NCBI RefSeq assembly: GCF_024213665.1
Contig: NZ_JANAVP010000028.1
Location: 30,851-94,850 of the forward strand
DNA length: 64,000 nt
Source of the DNA: Streptomyces sp. A3M-1-3
Lineage (GTDB): Bacteria; Actinomycetota; Actinomycetes; Streptomycetales; Streptomycetaceae
Reading direction: 5' to 3'
The notes under the pieces were generated by a model, which did no database searches, was not told the DNA's origin, and worked only from the letters and a program-made list of their open reading frames with translations. Positions 17,908-25,523 of the stretch are shown here, in pieces (the stretch's first letter is position 1; each line of letters starts with the position of its first letter). The position numbers and the translations under genes are program-made.

Positions 17908-19050
17908 ATGTATCCCATGGTGAAGCCCGCCTTGCGGCGCGGCTGGCGCGATCTTCAGACCGTGCAATTCGGAGTGACACCCGCGCATGCGGTGGTACTG
18001 GGTCCGGTGGACACCGCGACGGGGAGTTTCCTCGGCCTGCTGGACGGGACGCGCGGCATGGCGCTGCTGCGCGAGGAGGGCCGGGCGATGGGGCTGCCGG
18101 ACGGTCACGTGGACGCGCTGGTACGGCGCTTGACAACGGCGGGACTGATCGACGACGCGACCGCCGGCGGACCGGGCGCCGAGGCCATACGGAAACGGAC
18201 CGCCGCGCTGGAGCGGCTGCGGCCCGATCTGGCGTCGCTTTCACTGGTCCATCCGGAACCGGGCGGCGGGATACGGCGGCTGGCTTCGCGGCGGGCGCTG
18301 CGGGTGCAGGTGCGCGGGGCGGGCCGGGTCGGGGCGGCGATCGCAGCACTGCTCTCCGGATCGGGGGTGGGCCGGGTCGAGGTCATGGACGGCGGATGCA
18401 CCGACGCGGGGGATGTCTCCCCCGGCGGGCTGCCGCAGGAATCCGTTGGAGACCGCAGAGACGCGGCCGCGCGGCGGACGGTGCGCAGTGCATCGCCGGA
18501 CCGGGCCCCACGAGCCTCGGAGGTGTCGGAGATCACACCTGGGGCCGAGCCGGGTCTGCCGCTGGTGGTCGTCGCACCGCGGGACGGGCTCACCGCGTAC
18601 GCACCGGATCCGGCCGTCGCCGATTCCTGGATCGCCTCTGGCACACCCCATCTGTACGCGGGGGTGATTGAGGGCACGGGCGTGGTCGGTCCGCTGGTGC
18701 TGCCCGGCGGGACCGCGTGCGCGGGCTGTCTGGAGCTGGAGCGGGCGGACCAGGATCCGGCGTGGCCGCGGATGCTGGCGCAGTGGCGGTCCGGGCGGGG
18801 GTGCGTGCCGGCGTGTGACCTGGCTCTCGCCTCGGCGGTGGCGGGACTGGCCGCCGCTCACGCGCTGGCTTTTCTGGACGGGGAGTTGCCGGCGAGTACG
18901 GGCACGCGCTGGGAAGCCGCTCTGCCGCTGCTGGACTGGCAGTCGACTCGGATCACACCACATCGCGACTGTACCTGTGGGGCCGCCCGGAACTATGAAG
19001 GGGAGCACTCCTCGGGGGCCAGGGAGCCACACGACACAATGGCCGGGTAA
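17908..19050 (+). CDS. ThiF/E1-like protein, probably without adenylation activity
   Basis: A 380-residue protein with a Rossmann-like segment (ALRVQVRGAGRVGAAIAALL, then VGRVEVMDGG) like the nucleotide-binding core of ThiF/MoeB/E1 enzymes. Cys pairs at ACAGCLEL and near the end (CTCG) could hold the structural zinc typical of the fold. The usual Arg and Asp/Asn catalytic residues after the glycine loop are replaced by a divergent, charged stretch. The ATG has AGGGGG 5 bases upstream. It is followed 41 bases later by the ABC1 kinase gene, a pairing also seen in mycobacteria (Rv3196-Rv3197, from memory). Confidence 0.72.
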   Translation: MYPMVKPALRRGWRDLQTVQFGVTPAHAVVLGPVDTATGSFLGLLDGTRGMALLREEGRAMGLPDGHVDALVRRLTTAGLIDDATAGGPGAEAIRKRTAALERLRPDLASLSLVHPEPGGGIRRLASRRALRVQVRGAGRVGAAIAALLSGSGVGRVEVMDGGCTDAGDVSPGGLPQESVGDRRDAAARRTVRSASPDRAPRASEVSEITPGAEPGLPLVVVAPRDGLTAYAPDPAVADSWIASGTPHLYAGVIEGTGVVGPLVLPGGTACAGCLELERADQDPAWPRMLAQWRSGRGCVPACDLALASAVAGLAAAHALAFLDGELPASTGTRWEAALPLLDWQSTRITPHRDCTCGAARNYEGEHSSGAREPHDTMAG

Positions 19051-19091
19051 CCGCCGTTCGCGGCGCGGCTGTCTGGGATTTGGAGGGGCGA

Positions 19092-20453
19092 ATGTCTGAT
19101 CTTCCCCGGAAGGCGGTAACCCGAACCGCCAAATTGGCCGCGCTGCCACTGGGCATCGCGGGCAGGGCGACGTGGGGTCTGGGAAAAAGGATCGGCGGTA
19201 AGTCCGCGGAGATTGTCGCGCGGGAACTGCAACAGCGCACAGCGGAGCAGCTGTTCAAGGTGCTCGGTGAGCTCAAGGGCGGTGCCATGAAGTTCGGGCA
19301 GGCGCTGTCCGTCTTCGAGTCGGCCCTTCCCGAGGAGGTCGCCGGACCGTACCGGGCCGCGCTGACCAAACTCCAGGAAGCGGCGCCGCCGATGCCGACG
19401 CGCACGGTGCACTCGGTGCTGGAGCGGCGGCTCGGCGAAGAGTGGCGGGAGCTGTTCCTGGAGTTCGAGGACAAGCCGTCGGCCGCCGCCTCGATCGGCC
19501 AGGTGCACCGGGCGGTATGGCACGACGGCCGGGAGGTCGCCGTCAAGGTGCAGTACCCGGGGGCCGGAGAGGCACTCCTTTCGGACCTCGCTCAGCTGAG
19601 CCGGTTCGCGCGGCTGCTGGGACCGCTGATTCCCGGGATGGATATCAAGCCGCTCATTTCCGAGCTGCGCGACCGGGTGTCGGAGGAGCTGGACTACGAG
19701 CTGGAGGCTCAGGCACAGCGCGCACACGCGGCGGAGTTCGCCGACGACGGGGATGTCGTGGTGCCCGATGTGGTGCACCAGAGCGACCAGGTGCTGGTGA
19801 CCGAGTGGATCGACGGGATACCGCTGGCCGAGGTGATCGCCGACGGCACGCCCGAGCAGCGGAACAGGGCCGGACAACTGCTCGCCCGCTTCCTGTTCTC
19901 GGGCCCGGGCCGTACCGGACTGCTGCACGCGGACCCGCATCCGGGGAACTTCCGGCTGCTGCCCGAGGCGGGCGGCTGGCGGCTGGGCGTACTGGACTTC
20001 GGCACGGTGGACCGGTTGCCGGGCGGGCTGCCGAGGACCATCGGCGAGTCGCTCCGGATGACGATCGAGGGCGACGCCGAGGCGGTGTACGAGCTGCTGC
20101 GCGAGGAGGGGTTCGTCAAGGAGTCGATCGAACTGGACCCGGACGCGGTGCTGGACTATCTGCGACCGATCATCGAGCCGGCCGAGGCCGAGGAGTTCAC
20201 GTTCTCCCGTGGGTGGATGCGCAACCAGGCGGCGCGCATCGCCGATCCCCGTTCGCCCGCCCACCAGTTGGGCAAGCAGCTCAACCTGCCGCCGGCCTAT
20301 CTGCTGATACACCGGGTGACGCTGAGCACCATAGGAGTGCTCTGCCAGCTCGGGGCGGAGGTCCGGCTGCGGGACGAACTGGAGGCGTGGCTGCCCGGGT
20401 TCCTGCCCGAGGCGGAGGAGGAGGAAGGAGAGGACCGGGCGGTCAGGGTCTGA
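19092..20453 (+). CDS. ABC1/UbiB-family atypical kinase
   Basis: 453 residues of the ABC1 (AarF/UbiB) atypical kinase family. The family's KxGQ motif is in MKFGQALSVFES, the Ala-rich loop in SAAASIGQVHRA, the ATP-lysine in VAVKVQYPG, the catalytic loop in HADPHPGNF and the metal site in VLDFGTVDR. Characterised relatives support isoprenoid quinone synthesis or lipid homeostasis, with ATPase rather than protein kinase activity. The start is ATG 19092 with GGAGGGGCGA just before. Low similarity to eukaryotic protein kinases outside these motifs is expected. Confidence 0.93.
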   Translation: MSDLPRKAVTRTAKLAALPLGIAGRATWGLGKRIGGKSAEIVARELQQRTAEQLFKVLGELKGGAMKFGQALSVFESALPEEVAGPYRAALTKLQEAAPPMPTRTVHSVLERRLGEEWRELFLEFEDKPSAAASIGQVHRAVWHDGREVAVKVQYPGAGEALLSDLAQLSRFARLLGPLIPGMDIKPLISELRDRVSEELDYELEAQAQRAHAAEFADDGDVVVPDVVHQSDQVLVTEWIDGIPLAEVIADGTPEQRNRAGQLLARFLFSGPGRTGLLHADPHPGNFRLLPEAGGWRLGVLDFGTVDRLPGGLPRTIGESLRMTIEGDAEAVYELLREEGFVKESIELDPDAVLDYLRPIIEPAEAEEFTFSRGWMRNQAARIADPRSPAHQLGKQLNLPPAYLLIHRVTLSTIGVLCQLGAEVRLRDELEAWLPGFLPEAEEEEGEDRAVRV

Positions 20454-20465
20454 GGGGGTGGCCGG

Positions 20466-20672
20466 TTACCACCAGGACGAATCGAGCCGGCTTTCGATCG
20501 CCCTGAGGTTGGCCCGGGCGCAGTCGTCGCAGAAGTAGAGACGGCGGCCGTTCTCCATCGAGCAGGTCCAGGTCGGCGGTGCTCCCTCAGCGGACGTCGC
20601 ACCGCAGCGGGAGCACACGACGGTCTCGGTTTCGGCACCCGGCTTCCCAGGGTCAGGAGTCTGCTGGTCCAC
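20466..20672 (-). CDS. Small zinc-ribbon protein
   Basis: About 68 residues with two Cys pairs, VCSRCG and FCDDCARANLR, spaced as in a zinc ribbon, and ending ESRLDSSWW. The frame is open further upstream, but an ATG at 20753 would translate the terminator hairpin at 20721-20754, so an internal start is needed. GTG 20672 (MDQQTPDPG) is the best placed, although GGGAGG abuts it directly. Function is unknown. The gene converges on the ABC1 gene, 12 bases from its stop. Confidence 0.65.
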   Translation of the reverse strand: MDQQTPDPGKPGAETETVVCSRCGATSAEGAPPTWTCSMENGRRLYFCDDCARANLRAIESRLDSSWW

Positions 20673-20720
20673 CTCCCAGACGATATCGCCGTGCGCGCTC
20701 GGCGGCCGTCCGCAACGCAC

Positions 20721-20754
20721 CGTGGGGCCCGGTCCGTTCGGACCGGGCCCCACG
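20721..20754 (-). terminator. Terminator of the wblC operon
   Basis: A perfect 15-bp stem, 20721-20735 with 20740-20754 around GTTC, lies 14 bases after the last gene of the wblC operon. Confidence 0.82.
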
Positions 20755-20767
20755 GGAGATGCCTTGA

Positions 20768-21091
20768 CTAGTTCATGACCGCCATGGCCAGCGCACGGCG
20801 GGCGCGCATCGAAACGCGCTCGGCGCGGCGCTGCATGCGGCGAGCGGCGACCAGGCGCACGGCCTGGCGTTCCGCGTCGGCCTCACGCATGCGGTCGTGC
20901 ATATGCGCACGAGCCATGGCTTCTGGGATGAGTTGCATTTCGCGGGTCCTGTTCTGACGCGAGGCGTTCGCGCCGATGGTGGTGACGTCTGAAGTCGCGG
21001 AGCCGGACGGCTCGCTGGTGGAGGGGGTCATCGGGGCCTGCTTCTGGGGATCGTGCGTATGCGGTCGGTCGATGGTTCCGGTGATGTTCAT
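20768..21091 (-). CDS. Small basic protein translationally coupled to wblC
   Basis: 107 residues. The first half is Thr/Ser/Pro-rich (STSEPSGSATSDVTT); the second is a strongly basic amphipathic helix region (MRREADAERQ-like, reading MREADAERQAVRLVAARRMQR and RRAERVSMRARRALAMAVMN). ATG 21091 overlaps the stop of wblC as ATGA, so translation is coupled. No known domain is recognised. Its place directly downstream of the antibiotic-response regulator suggests it belongs to that response, which is inference. Confidence 0.75.
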   Translation of the reverse strand: MNITGTIDRPHTHDPQKQAPMTPSTSEPSGSATSDVTTIGANASRQNRTREMQLIPEAMARAHMHDRMREADAERQAVRLVAARRMQRRAERVSMRARRALAMAVMN

Positions 21092-21456
21092 GCCGCAACC
21101 GGGTTCTTGCGCGGACGGCCACGCGGACGCTTGCGGGCGACGACGACGCCCTGGACGAAGAGCTCGCCACCCCAGACACCCCAGGGCTCGCGGCGCTCCT
21201 TGGCACCGGCGAGGCAGGCCTCGACCAGCGGGCAGGTGCGGCAGAGCGACTTGGCGTACTCGACATCGGCCGGCGACTCGGCGAAGAAGACCTCCGGGTC
21301 GTACGAACGGCAGGGGACGGGCACGCCGAGGTTCTCGATGGCGTCGTCGAGCGCGGTGAGCGCGGTGAGCGGAGTCAAGGTGGAGTCCTCCGGGACATCG
21401 GGCTGGGAGATCGGGCGGGAAGGCGGTACGGACGGGGCGTGCGCTTCGAGTTGCAC
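21088..21456 (-). CDS. wblC: WhiB-family transcription factor WblC (WhiB7)
   Basis: A 122-residue iron-sulfur transcription factor. The four cluster cysteines are in VPVPCRSYDP and SLCRTCPLVEAC, followed by the WhiB turn EPWGVWGGE. The C-terminal RGRPRKN is the AT-hook that separates WhiB7 from other WhiB proteins. WhiB7 binds the principal sigma factor and activates intrinsic antibiotic-resistance genes, including its own. GTG 21456 follows GAGGAAAG. A leader of several hundred bases with an ORF and an intrinsic terminator lies upstream, matching the attenuation control known for this gene. Confidence 0.96.
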   Translation of the reverse strand: MQLEAHAPSVPPSRPISQPDVPEDSTLTPLTALTALDDAIENLGVPVPCRSYDPEVFFAESPADVEYAKSLCRTCPLVEACLAGAKERREPWGVWGGELFVQGVVVARKRPRGRPRKNPVAA

Positions 21457-21560
21457 GGTGGTTTCTTTCCTCGTCTGGTCGGTCCGGCCTGTGGGCCGGG
21501 TGTCGGCAGGTACCGGGTGCTGCTTGTCCCGAGGCCCCTTCGCTCTGTCTCATCCGTGCG

Positions 21561-21606
21561 GACAAAACAGAAGGGCCGCGGATCCCGGGTGGGGTTCCGC
21601 GGCCCT
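21561..21606 (-). terminator. Attenuator-type intrinsic terminator in the wblC leader
   Basis: On the minus strand AGGGCCGCGGA (21606-21596) pairs with TCCGCGGCCCT (21582-21572), and the tail 21571-21561 reads TCTGTTTTGTC. It lies between the upstream ORF and the wblC start, about 105 bases before GTG 21456, so it can abort transcription before the regulator gene. Confidence 0.85.
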
Positions 21607-21616
21607 GAAGGCGCCT

Positions 21617-21635
21617 GCCTGATCCTGGATCAGGC
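21617..21635 (-). promoter_or_regulatory. Hairpin over the leader-ORF stop codon
   Basis: A near-perfect dyad GCCTGATCC-A-GGATCAGGC. Its 5' arm contains the TGA stop of the upstream ORF and it ends 10 bases before the attenuator stem. A ribosome at the stop codon would cover it, so it is placed to couple leader translation to the choice of RNA fold. Confidence 0.6.
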
Positions 21636-21935
21636 TGGATCACTCCAGGGTTCGAGCCCACGGAAGGCCCACATCGTGTGGTGCTGCGTCGTCTGCTTCT
21701 TGGATCCGGCACCGGCTGCCGCAAAGGCATAGGCCCGAGCCTGTGCCGCTGCTACTGCTGCTTCCGGTGCCTGGGTCGGTCGCTCATTGCGCTCCCGCAC
21801 GGGGAGGCTCGCCAGGGCCACAGGGCTGACGGCGGAAATGCCGGACAGACCGGTGCCACGGAGCGAAGAGCCGAGCGGGCAGGTGGCGACGACCGAGCGA
21901 TCGGTCATTTTGGTAAAGGTCATGAAGCTGGTCAC
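21630..21935 (-). CDS. wblC leader ORF (uORF, 101 codons)
   Basis: Starts at GTG 21935 with GAGGAGG 8 bases upstream, a strong site, and encodes a 101-residue peptide without a known domain. It is rich in Ala, Ser and Thr and ends in WAFRGLEPWSDPA. Upstream ORFs that sense slowed ribosomes and control a terminator are established for whiB7/wblC. This one stops 24 bases before the terminator stem, which suits that role. Whether the product is a stable protein or only the act of translation matters is unknown. An internal ATG at 21923 lacks a ribosome site. Confidence 0.68.
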   Translation of the reverse strand: MTSFMTFTKMTDRSVVATCPLGSSLRGTGLSGISAVSPVALASLPVRERNERPTQAPEAAVAAAQARAYAFAAAGAGSKKQTTQHHTMWAFRGLEPWSDPA

Positions 21936-22054
21936 TGGTCTCGCCTCCTCTCGGCGTCTCGGGGAGCCCCCCAAGGGGGCCTTCTCCCATGCGTATTCGG
22001 ATAAGTACAGCACGAAGACAGGGCTTCAGAGAAGCCGCTGTTCCCGTGGTTAAG

Positions 22055-22094
22055 AACCTATGGGGCTTCGCAGGGCATGCGCAAACTATTTTTT
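22055..22094 (-). promoter_or_regulatory. Predicted WblC-responsive promoter of wblC
   Basis: On the minus strand the AT block AAAAAATA (22094-22087) is followed after 2 bases by a -35-like TTGCGC (22084-22079), an 18-base spacer and a -10-like TAGGTT (22060-22055). Known WhiB7-activated promoters carry an AT-rich element just upstream of the -35 hexamer. In this G+C-rich window the run stands out. The leader would be roughly 590 bases long. Confidence 0.6.
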
Positions 22095-22107
22095 CGACGA
22101 GTTTGCA

Positions 22108-24285
22108 TCAGTCCTCCTCGTCGACTCCCCCAAGCTCCTCACCTGCGCAGATGGCCAGCACATCGGTGCCGAAGCGCTCGACTTTACGTCCGCCTACGCC
22201 GGAGATCTGCTGGAGCTCAGCCTCGCTGCCCGGCACCGCCTCGGCGATCGCCATCAGCGTCTTGTCGGTGAAGACGCAGAACGCGGGCTGGCCCAGTTCC
22301 TTCGCCTGGCCGACGCGCCACTCGCGCAGCCGCTCGTAGAGCGCCTCGTCCATGTCCGAGGGGCAGTCCTCACAGCGCATCAGTTTCATCTCGCCGGCGT
22401 CGGTCAGCGTCCGTCCGCAGACCCGGCACTGGACCGGCCCCCGGCGCCCACGCTTGCGGCCGCTGCCCCGCTCCACTCCACCGGCGTCCACCGCACCCCC
22501 GCGGGTGCCCGTCGCCGGCGAGCCGGGGCGCAGCCCGTTCAGGAAGCGGCTGGGGCGGCGCCCGGCGCGGCCGCCCGGAGAGCGGGACAGCGCCCAGGAC
22601 AGGTTCAGATGCAGCCGCGCCCTGGTCACCCCGACGTAGAGGAGCCGCCGCTCCTCCTCGACCTGCTCGTCGGTCTTGGCGTACGTGATCGGCATCATTC
22701 CCTCGGTGAGACCTACCAGGAACACGGCGTCCCACTCCAGGCCCTTGGCCGCATGGAGGCTGGCCAGGGTGACGCCCTGGACGGTGGGGGCGTGCTGGGC
22801 GGCCGCGCGCTCGTCCAGCTCCGTGATCAGGTCGGAGAGAGTGGCCGAGCCCCTGGCCTTCGTAAAGTCCTCCGAGAGCCGGACCAGCGCGGCGAGCGAC
22901 TCCCACTGGTCGCGGACCGCGCCCGAGCCTGCCGGGGGCTGGGTGCTCCAGCCGTTGCCGCTGAGGACCGCGCGCACCTGGGAGGGCAGGTCGACGACAT
23001 CGTCGAGCAGCGGGTCGTTGTCCCCGAAGCGGGCGGCGCTGCGCAGGCCCGCGATCGCCTTGCGCACCTCCTGCCGCTCGAAGAACCGCTCCGCGCCGCG
23101 CAGCTGGTAGGGCACTCCGATGTCGGCGAGCGCCTGTTCGTACACCTCGGACTGCGCGTTGATCCGGTACAGCACGGCGATCTCGCCCGCCGGGACTCCG
23201 GCCGCGATCAGGTCACGGATCCGCCGGGCGGTGCCTTCGGCCTCGGCCGGCTCGTCCGCGTACTCCGTGTAGGCCGGATCGGGGCCGGGCTCGCGCTGCG
23301 AGATCAGCTCGAGCCGGTGCTCCGCGGCACGGCCCTCGGCCTGGCCCAGCAGACCGTTGGCCAGATGCACCACCTGCGGGGTGGAGCGGTAGTCACGGAC
23401 CAGCTTCACCACGGTCGCGTCGGGGTGGCGGGTACGGAAGTTCAGCAGGTGGTCCGGGGTGGCGCCGGTGAACGAGTAGATCGTCTGGCTCGCGTCACCG
23501 ACCACGCAGAGGCTGTCCCGGTCCCCGAGCCAGAGTTCGAGCAGCCGCTGCTGGAGCGGGCTGACGTCCTGGTACTCATCAACCACGAAGTGCTGGTACT
23601 GGCGGCGGATCTGGTCCGCGATGTCGTGCCGGTCCTGGAGGATGCCGACGGTCAGCAGCAGCACGTCCTCGAAGTCGATCATCGCCCGGTCGCGCTTGAG
23701 CTGCTCGTACAGGCCGTAGACCTGGGAGATCTCCGCCGGGTCCCGCGGTGCCTCGCGGCCCGCTTTCACCGCGGCCGCCGGATAGTCGGCGGGGACGGTC
23801 TGGGTAACCTTCGCCCACTCGATCTCGCCCGTCACGTCCCGCAGCTCATTGCGGTCGAGGCGGATCCGGCAGCGCGCCGCGGCCTCGGCGACCAGCTGGA
23901 CCTTGCGCTCCACGAGCCGCGGCAGATCGCCGCCGACGGCTTTCGGCCAGAAGTACTGGAGCTGGCGCAGGGCCGCGGAGTGGAACGTCCGGGCCTGGAC
24001 GCCGCCCGCCCCCAGCTCGCGCAGCCGGCCGCGCATCTCGCCCGCGGCGCGGTTGGTGAAGGTGACGGCCAGCACACTCGCGGGCTGCAGTATCCCTGCG
24101 CGCACGCCGTACGCGATCCGGTGGGTGATCGCCCGCGTCTTGCCCGTGCCGGCCCCCGCCAGCACGCACACCGGACCGTGCAGGGCCGTGGCCACCTCGC
24201 GCTGCTCCGGGTCGAGCCCGGCGAGCACCGCGTCAGGTGAGTCAGGAACCTGCGGGAAGGGGGAGGAGTGCGTTGCTGCTGTCAC
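22108..24285 (-). CDS. uvrD2: UvrD2-type DNA helicase with tetracysteine and HRDC domains
   Basis: A 725-residue superfamily 1A helicase. Walker A is AGAGTGKTRAITHR, motif Ia FTNRAAGEM, Walker B VVDEYQDVSP, motif III GDASQTIYSFTGA, motif V ASLHAAKGLEWD and motif VI YVGVTRAR. A C-terminal four-cysteine motif (CRVCG and CEDCP) precedes an HRDC-like domain. This arrangement is that of mycobacterial UvrD2. It translocates 3' to 5' on single-stranded DNA in replication and repair. GTG 24285 is preferred. The promoters of wblC and this gene are not separated by another gene, and the same neighbours occur in mycobacteria. Confidence 0.94.
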   Translation of the reverse strand: MTAATHSSPFPQVPDSPDAVLAGLDPEQREVATALHGPVCVLAGAGTGKTRAITHRIAYGVRAGILQPASVLAVTFTNRAAGEMRGRLRELGAGGVQARTFHSAALRQLQYFWPKAVGGDLPRLVERKVQLVAEAAARCRIRLDRNELRDVTGEIEWAKVTQTVPADYPAAAVKAGREAPRDPAEISQVYGLYEQLKRDRAMIDFEDVLLLTVGILQDRHDIADQIRRQYQHFVVDEYQDVSPLQQRLLELWLGDRDSLCVVGDASQTIYSFTGATPDHLLNFRTRHPDATVVKLVRDYRSTPQVVHLANGLLGQAEGRAAEHRLELISQREPGPDPAYTEYADEPAEAEGTARRIRDLIAAGVPAGEIAVLYRINAQSEVYEQALADIGVPYQLRGAERFFERQEVRKAIAGLRSAARFGDNDPLLDDVVDLPSQVRAVLSGNGWSTQPPAGSGAVRDQWESLAALVRLSEDFTKARGSATLSDLITELDERAAAQHAPTVQGVTLASLHAAKGLEWDAVFLVGLTEGMMPITYAKTDEQVEEERRLLYVGVTRARLHLNLSWALSRSPGGRAGRRPSRFLNGLRPGSPATGTRGGAVDAGGVERGSGRKRGRRGPVQCRVCGRTLTDAGEMKLMRCEDCPSDMDEALYERLREWRVGQAKELGQPAFCVFTDKTLMAIAEAVPGSEAELQQISGVGGRKVERFGTDVLAICAGEELGGVDEED

Positions 24286-24447
24286 ACCGCCATGCTGCCA
24301 GGTCCACGGAGGCGCTTGGTTCACGTTGTCCACAGGGGGACGGGTGCAGTCGTACAAGTGCGGGAATGGTGACCGGGTCGCGTACGTTCCCCTTCATTGC
24401 GGCCACGCACCGACATACCCGAGCGAACCAGAGGAGCGCGAGAGACC

Positions 24448-24690
24448 ATGCAGGGACCTGTGACGATGTACAGCACCACCTGGTGCGGCTACTGCCGCCG
24501 GCTGAAGAGCCAGATGGACCGCGAAGGAATCGCGTACACCGAGATCAACATCGAGCAGGACCCGGCCTCCGCGGCCTTTGTCGAAAAGGCGAACGGCGGC
24601 AACCAGACCGTGCCTACAGTTCTATTCGCTGACGGATCGACGCTGACCAACCCGTCGCTGGCGCAGGTCAAGCAGAAGGTCGGTGCCTGA
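24448..24690 (+). CDS. mrx1: Mycoredoxin (glutaredoxin-like, CGYC)
   Basis: An 80-residue glutaredoxin-fold protein with active site WCGYCRRLK, the cis-proline motif TVPTV and the helix LTNPSLAQVKQKV. Mycoredoxins use mycothiol to reduce mixed disulfides between proteins and mycothiol in actinobacteria. ATG 24448 is chosen; GAGGAG lies 11 bases upstream, somewhat far. It is divergent from uvrD2, so control regions are shared in the 160 bases between them. A strong hairpin follows. Confidence 0.92.
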   Translation: MQGPVTMYSTTWCGYCRRLKSQMDREGIAYTEINIEQDPASAAFVEKANGGNQTVPTVLFADGSTLTNPSLAQVKQKVGA

Positions 24691-24712
24691 CCCGAGGGCG
24701 GACCGGACAGGA

Positions 24713-24757
24713 GCGTCCGTACCCCCGGTGCCGATGGGCACTCGGGGGTACGGACGC
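24713..24757. terminator. Bidirectional terminator after mrx1
   Basis: A long stem: 24713-24727 pairs with 24743-24757, and GTGCC/GGCAC extends it inward. It lies between the convergent mycoredoxin and secreted-protein genes. Confidence 0.8.
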
Positions 24758-24790
24758 GCCGCGCAGGCCGGGCCGGCGCATTGAGCGCTA

Positions 24791-25309
24791 TCACACAGGT
24801 GTACCCGGAATCGGGATGAACCCCGGGCCACAAGCCGATGCGAGGTTGGCGCCGGTGAACGGAGTGGGGCCGTAGGTGCACACAGCCTGGTAGCCCAGTC
24901 CGTCGGTGGTCATCAGGTTCACGAACAGCAGGCGCACGGTGCTGGTACTTTCGGTGGCCGACACAGCGGTGTCCACCACACACTGCGGGGCACCGGGCAG
25001 GACTTCCAGGTTGATCCAGGCTCCCACGTTCCGGCTGTCGTTGAGGAACGCATTCCCCTCCCAGTTTGTCGCAGACCGGAACTGGGTGCCTTGAAGAGGT
25101 CCGGAGTCCACGACGGCGGAGCTGATGTCGAGTTCGTTCCGGCCACATTTGTCCCCATGGCCGTCGTCGCTCTGCGCGGCGGTCGCCGGCGCGGCCATGA
25201 GGGCCCCGAAGAGTACGGCTCCGGTGACTGCCGAAAGACCTCTGGCAGCCCATCTCAGACTGCCGGACGGGCCATCGGCACGTCGTGGGCCCCTGCGCTC
25301 GGAGTTCAT
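24791..25309 (-). CDS. Secreted protein of unknown function
   Basis: 172 residues with a Sec signal peptide: positive start (RRGPRRADG), hydrophobic core (GLSAVTGAVLFGALMA) and a cleavage site near APATAAQS. The mature part of about 130 residues has four cysteines (DKCGRN, PQCVVD, AVCTYG, SACGPG), enough for two disulfides, and a Pro-rich end (IPIPGTPV). I recognise no family. Codon use is less G+C-biased than in the neighbours, and this gene has no counterpart in the mycobacterial order, so it may be an insertion. GGGAG lies about 10 bases before ATG 25309. Confidence 0.72.
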   Translation of the reverse strand: MNSERRGPRRADGPSGSLRWAARGLSAVTGAVLFGALMAAPATAAQSDDGHGDKCGRNELDISSAVVDSGPLQGTQFRSATNWEGNAFLNDSRNVGAWINLEVLPGAPQCVVDTAVSATESTSTVRLLFVNLMTTDGLGYQAVCTYGPTPFTGANLASACGPGFIPIPGTPV

Positions 25310-25523
25310 TCGCTGATTTCTCCCTGTGCGAGAACGAGGACCACCCTGCGGTGCCGAAGGGGTTGCTCTCTTCCGCTCACTGCCCCGGGCGCGCGTGGCG
25401 ATCTATGGCGAAGTCGAAGATCCCCCGAGCAGCACACGCGAGAGCATCATCGTCTTGATGATCACTCAAGGGGAGCAACGCGGTGCCTCGAACAGTCCAG
25501 CCGACGGACGAGGGACGGGACGG

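Noticed and set aside
20673..20753. N-terminal extension of the zinc-ribbon gene to ATG 20753
   Set aside because: The extra codons translate a perfect terminator hairpin of the upstream operon.
22060..24240. 726-codon plus-strand frame opposite uvrD2
   Set aside because: Antisense shadow; the minus strand carries every helicase motif.
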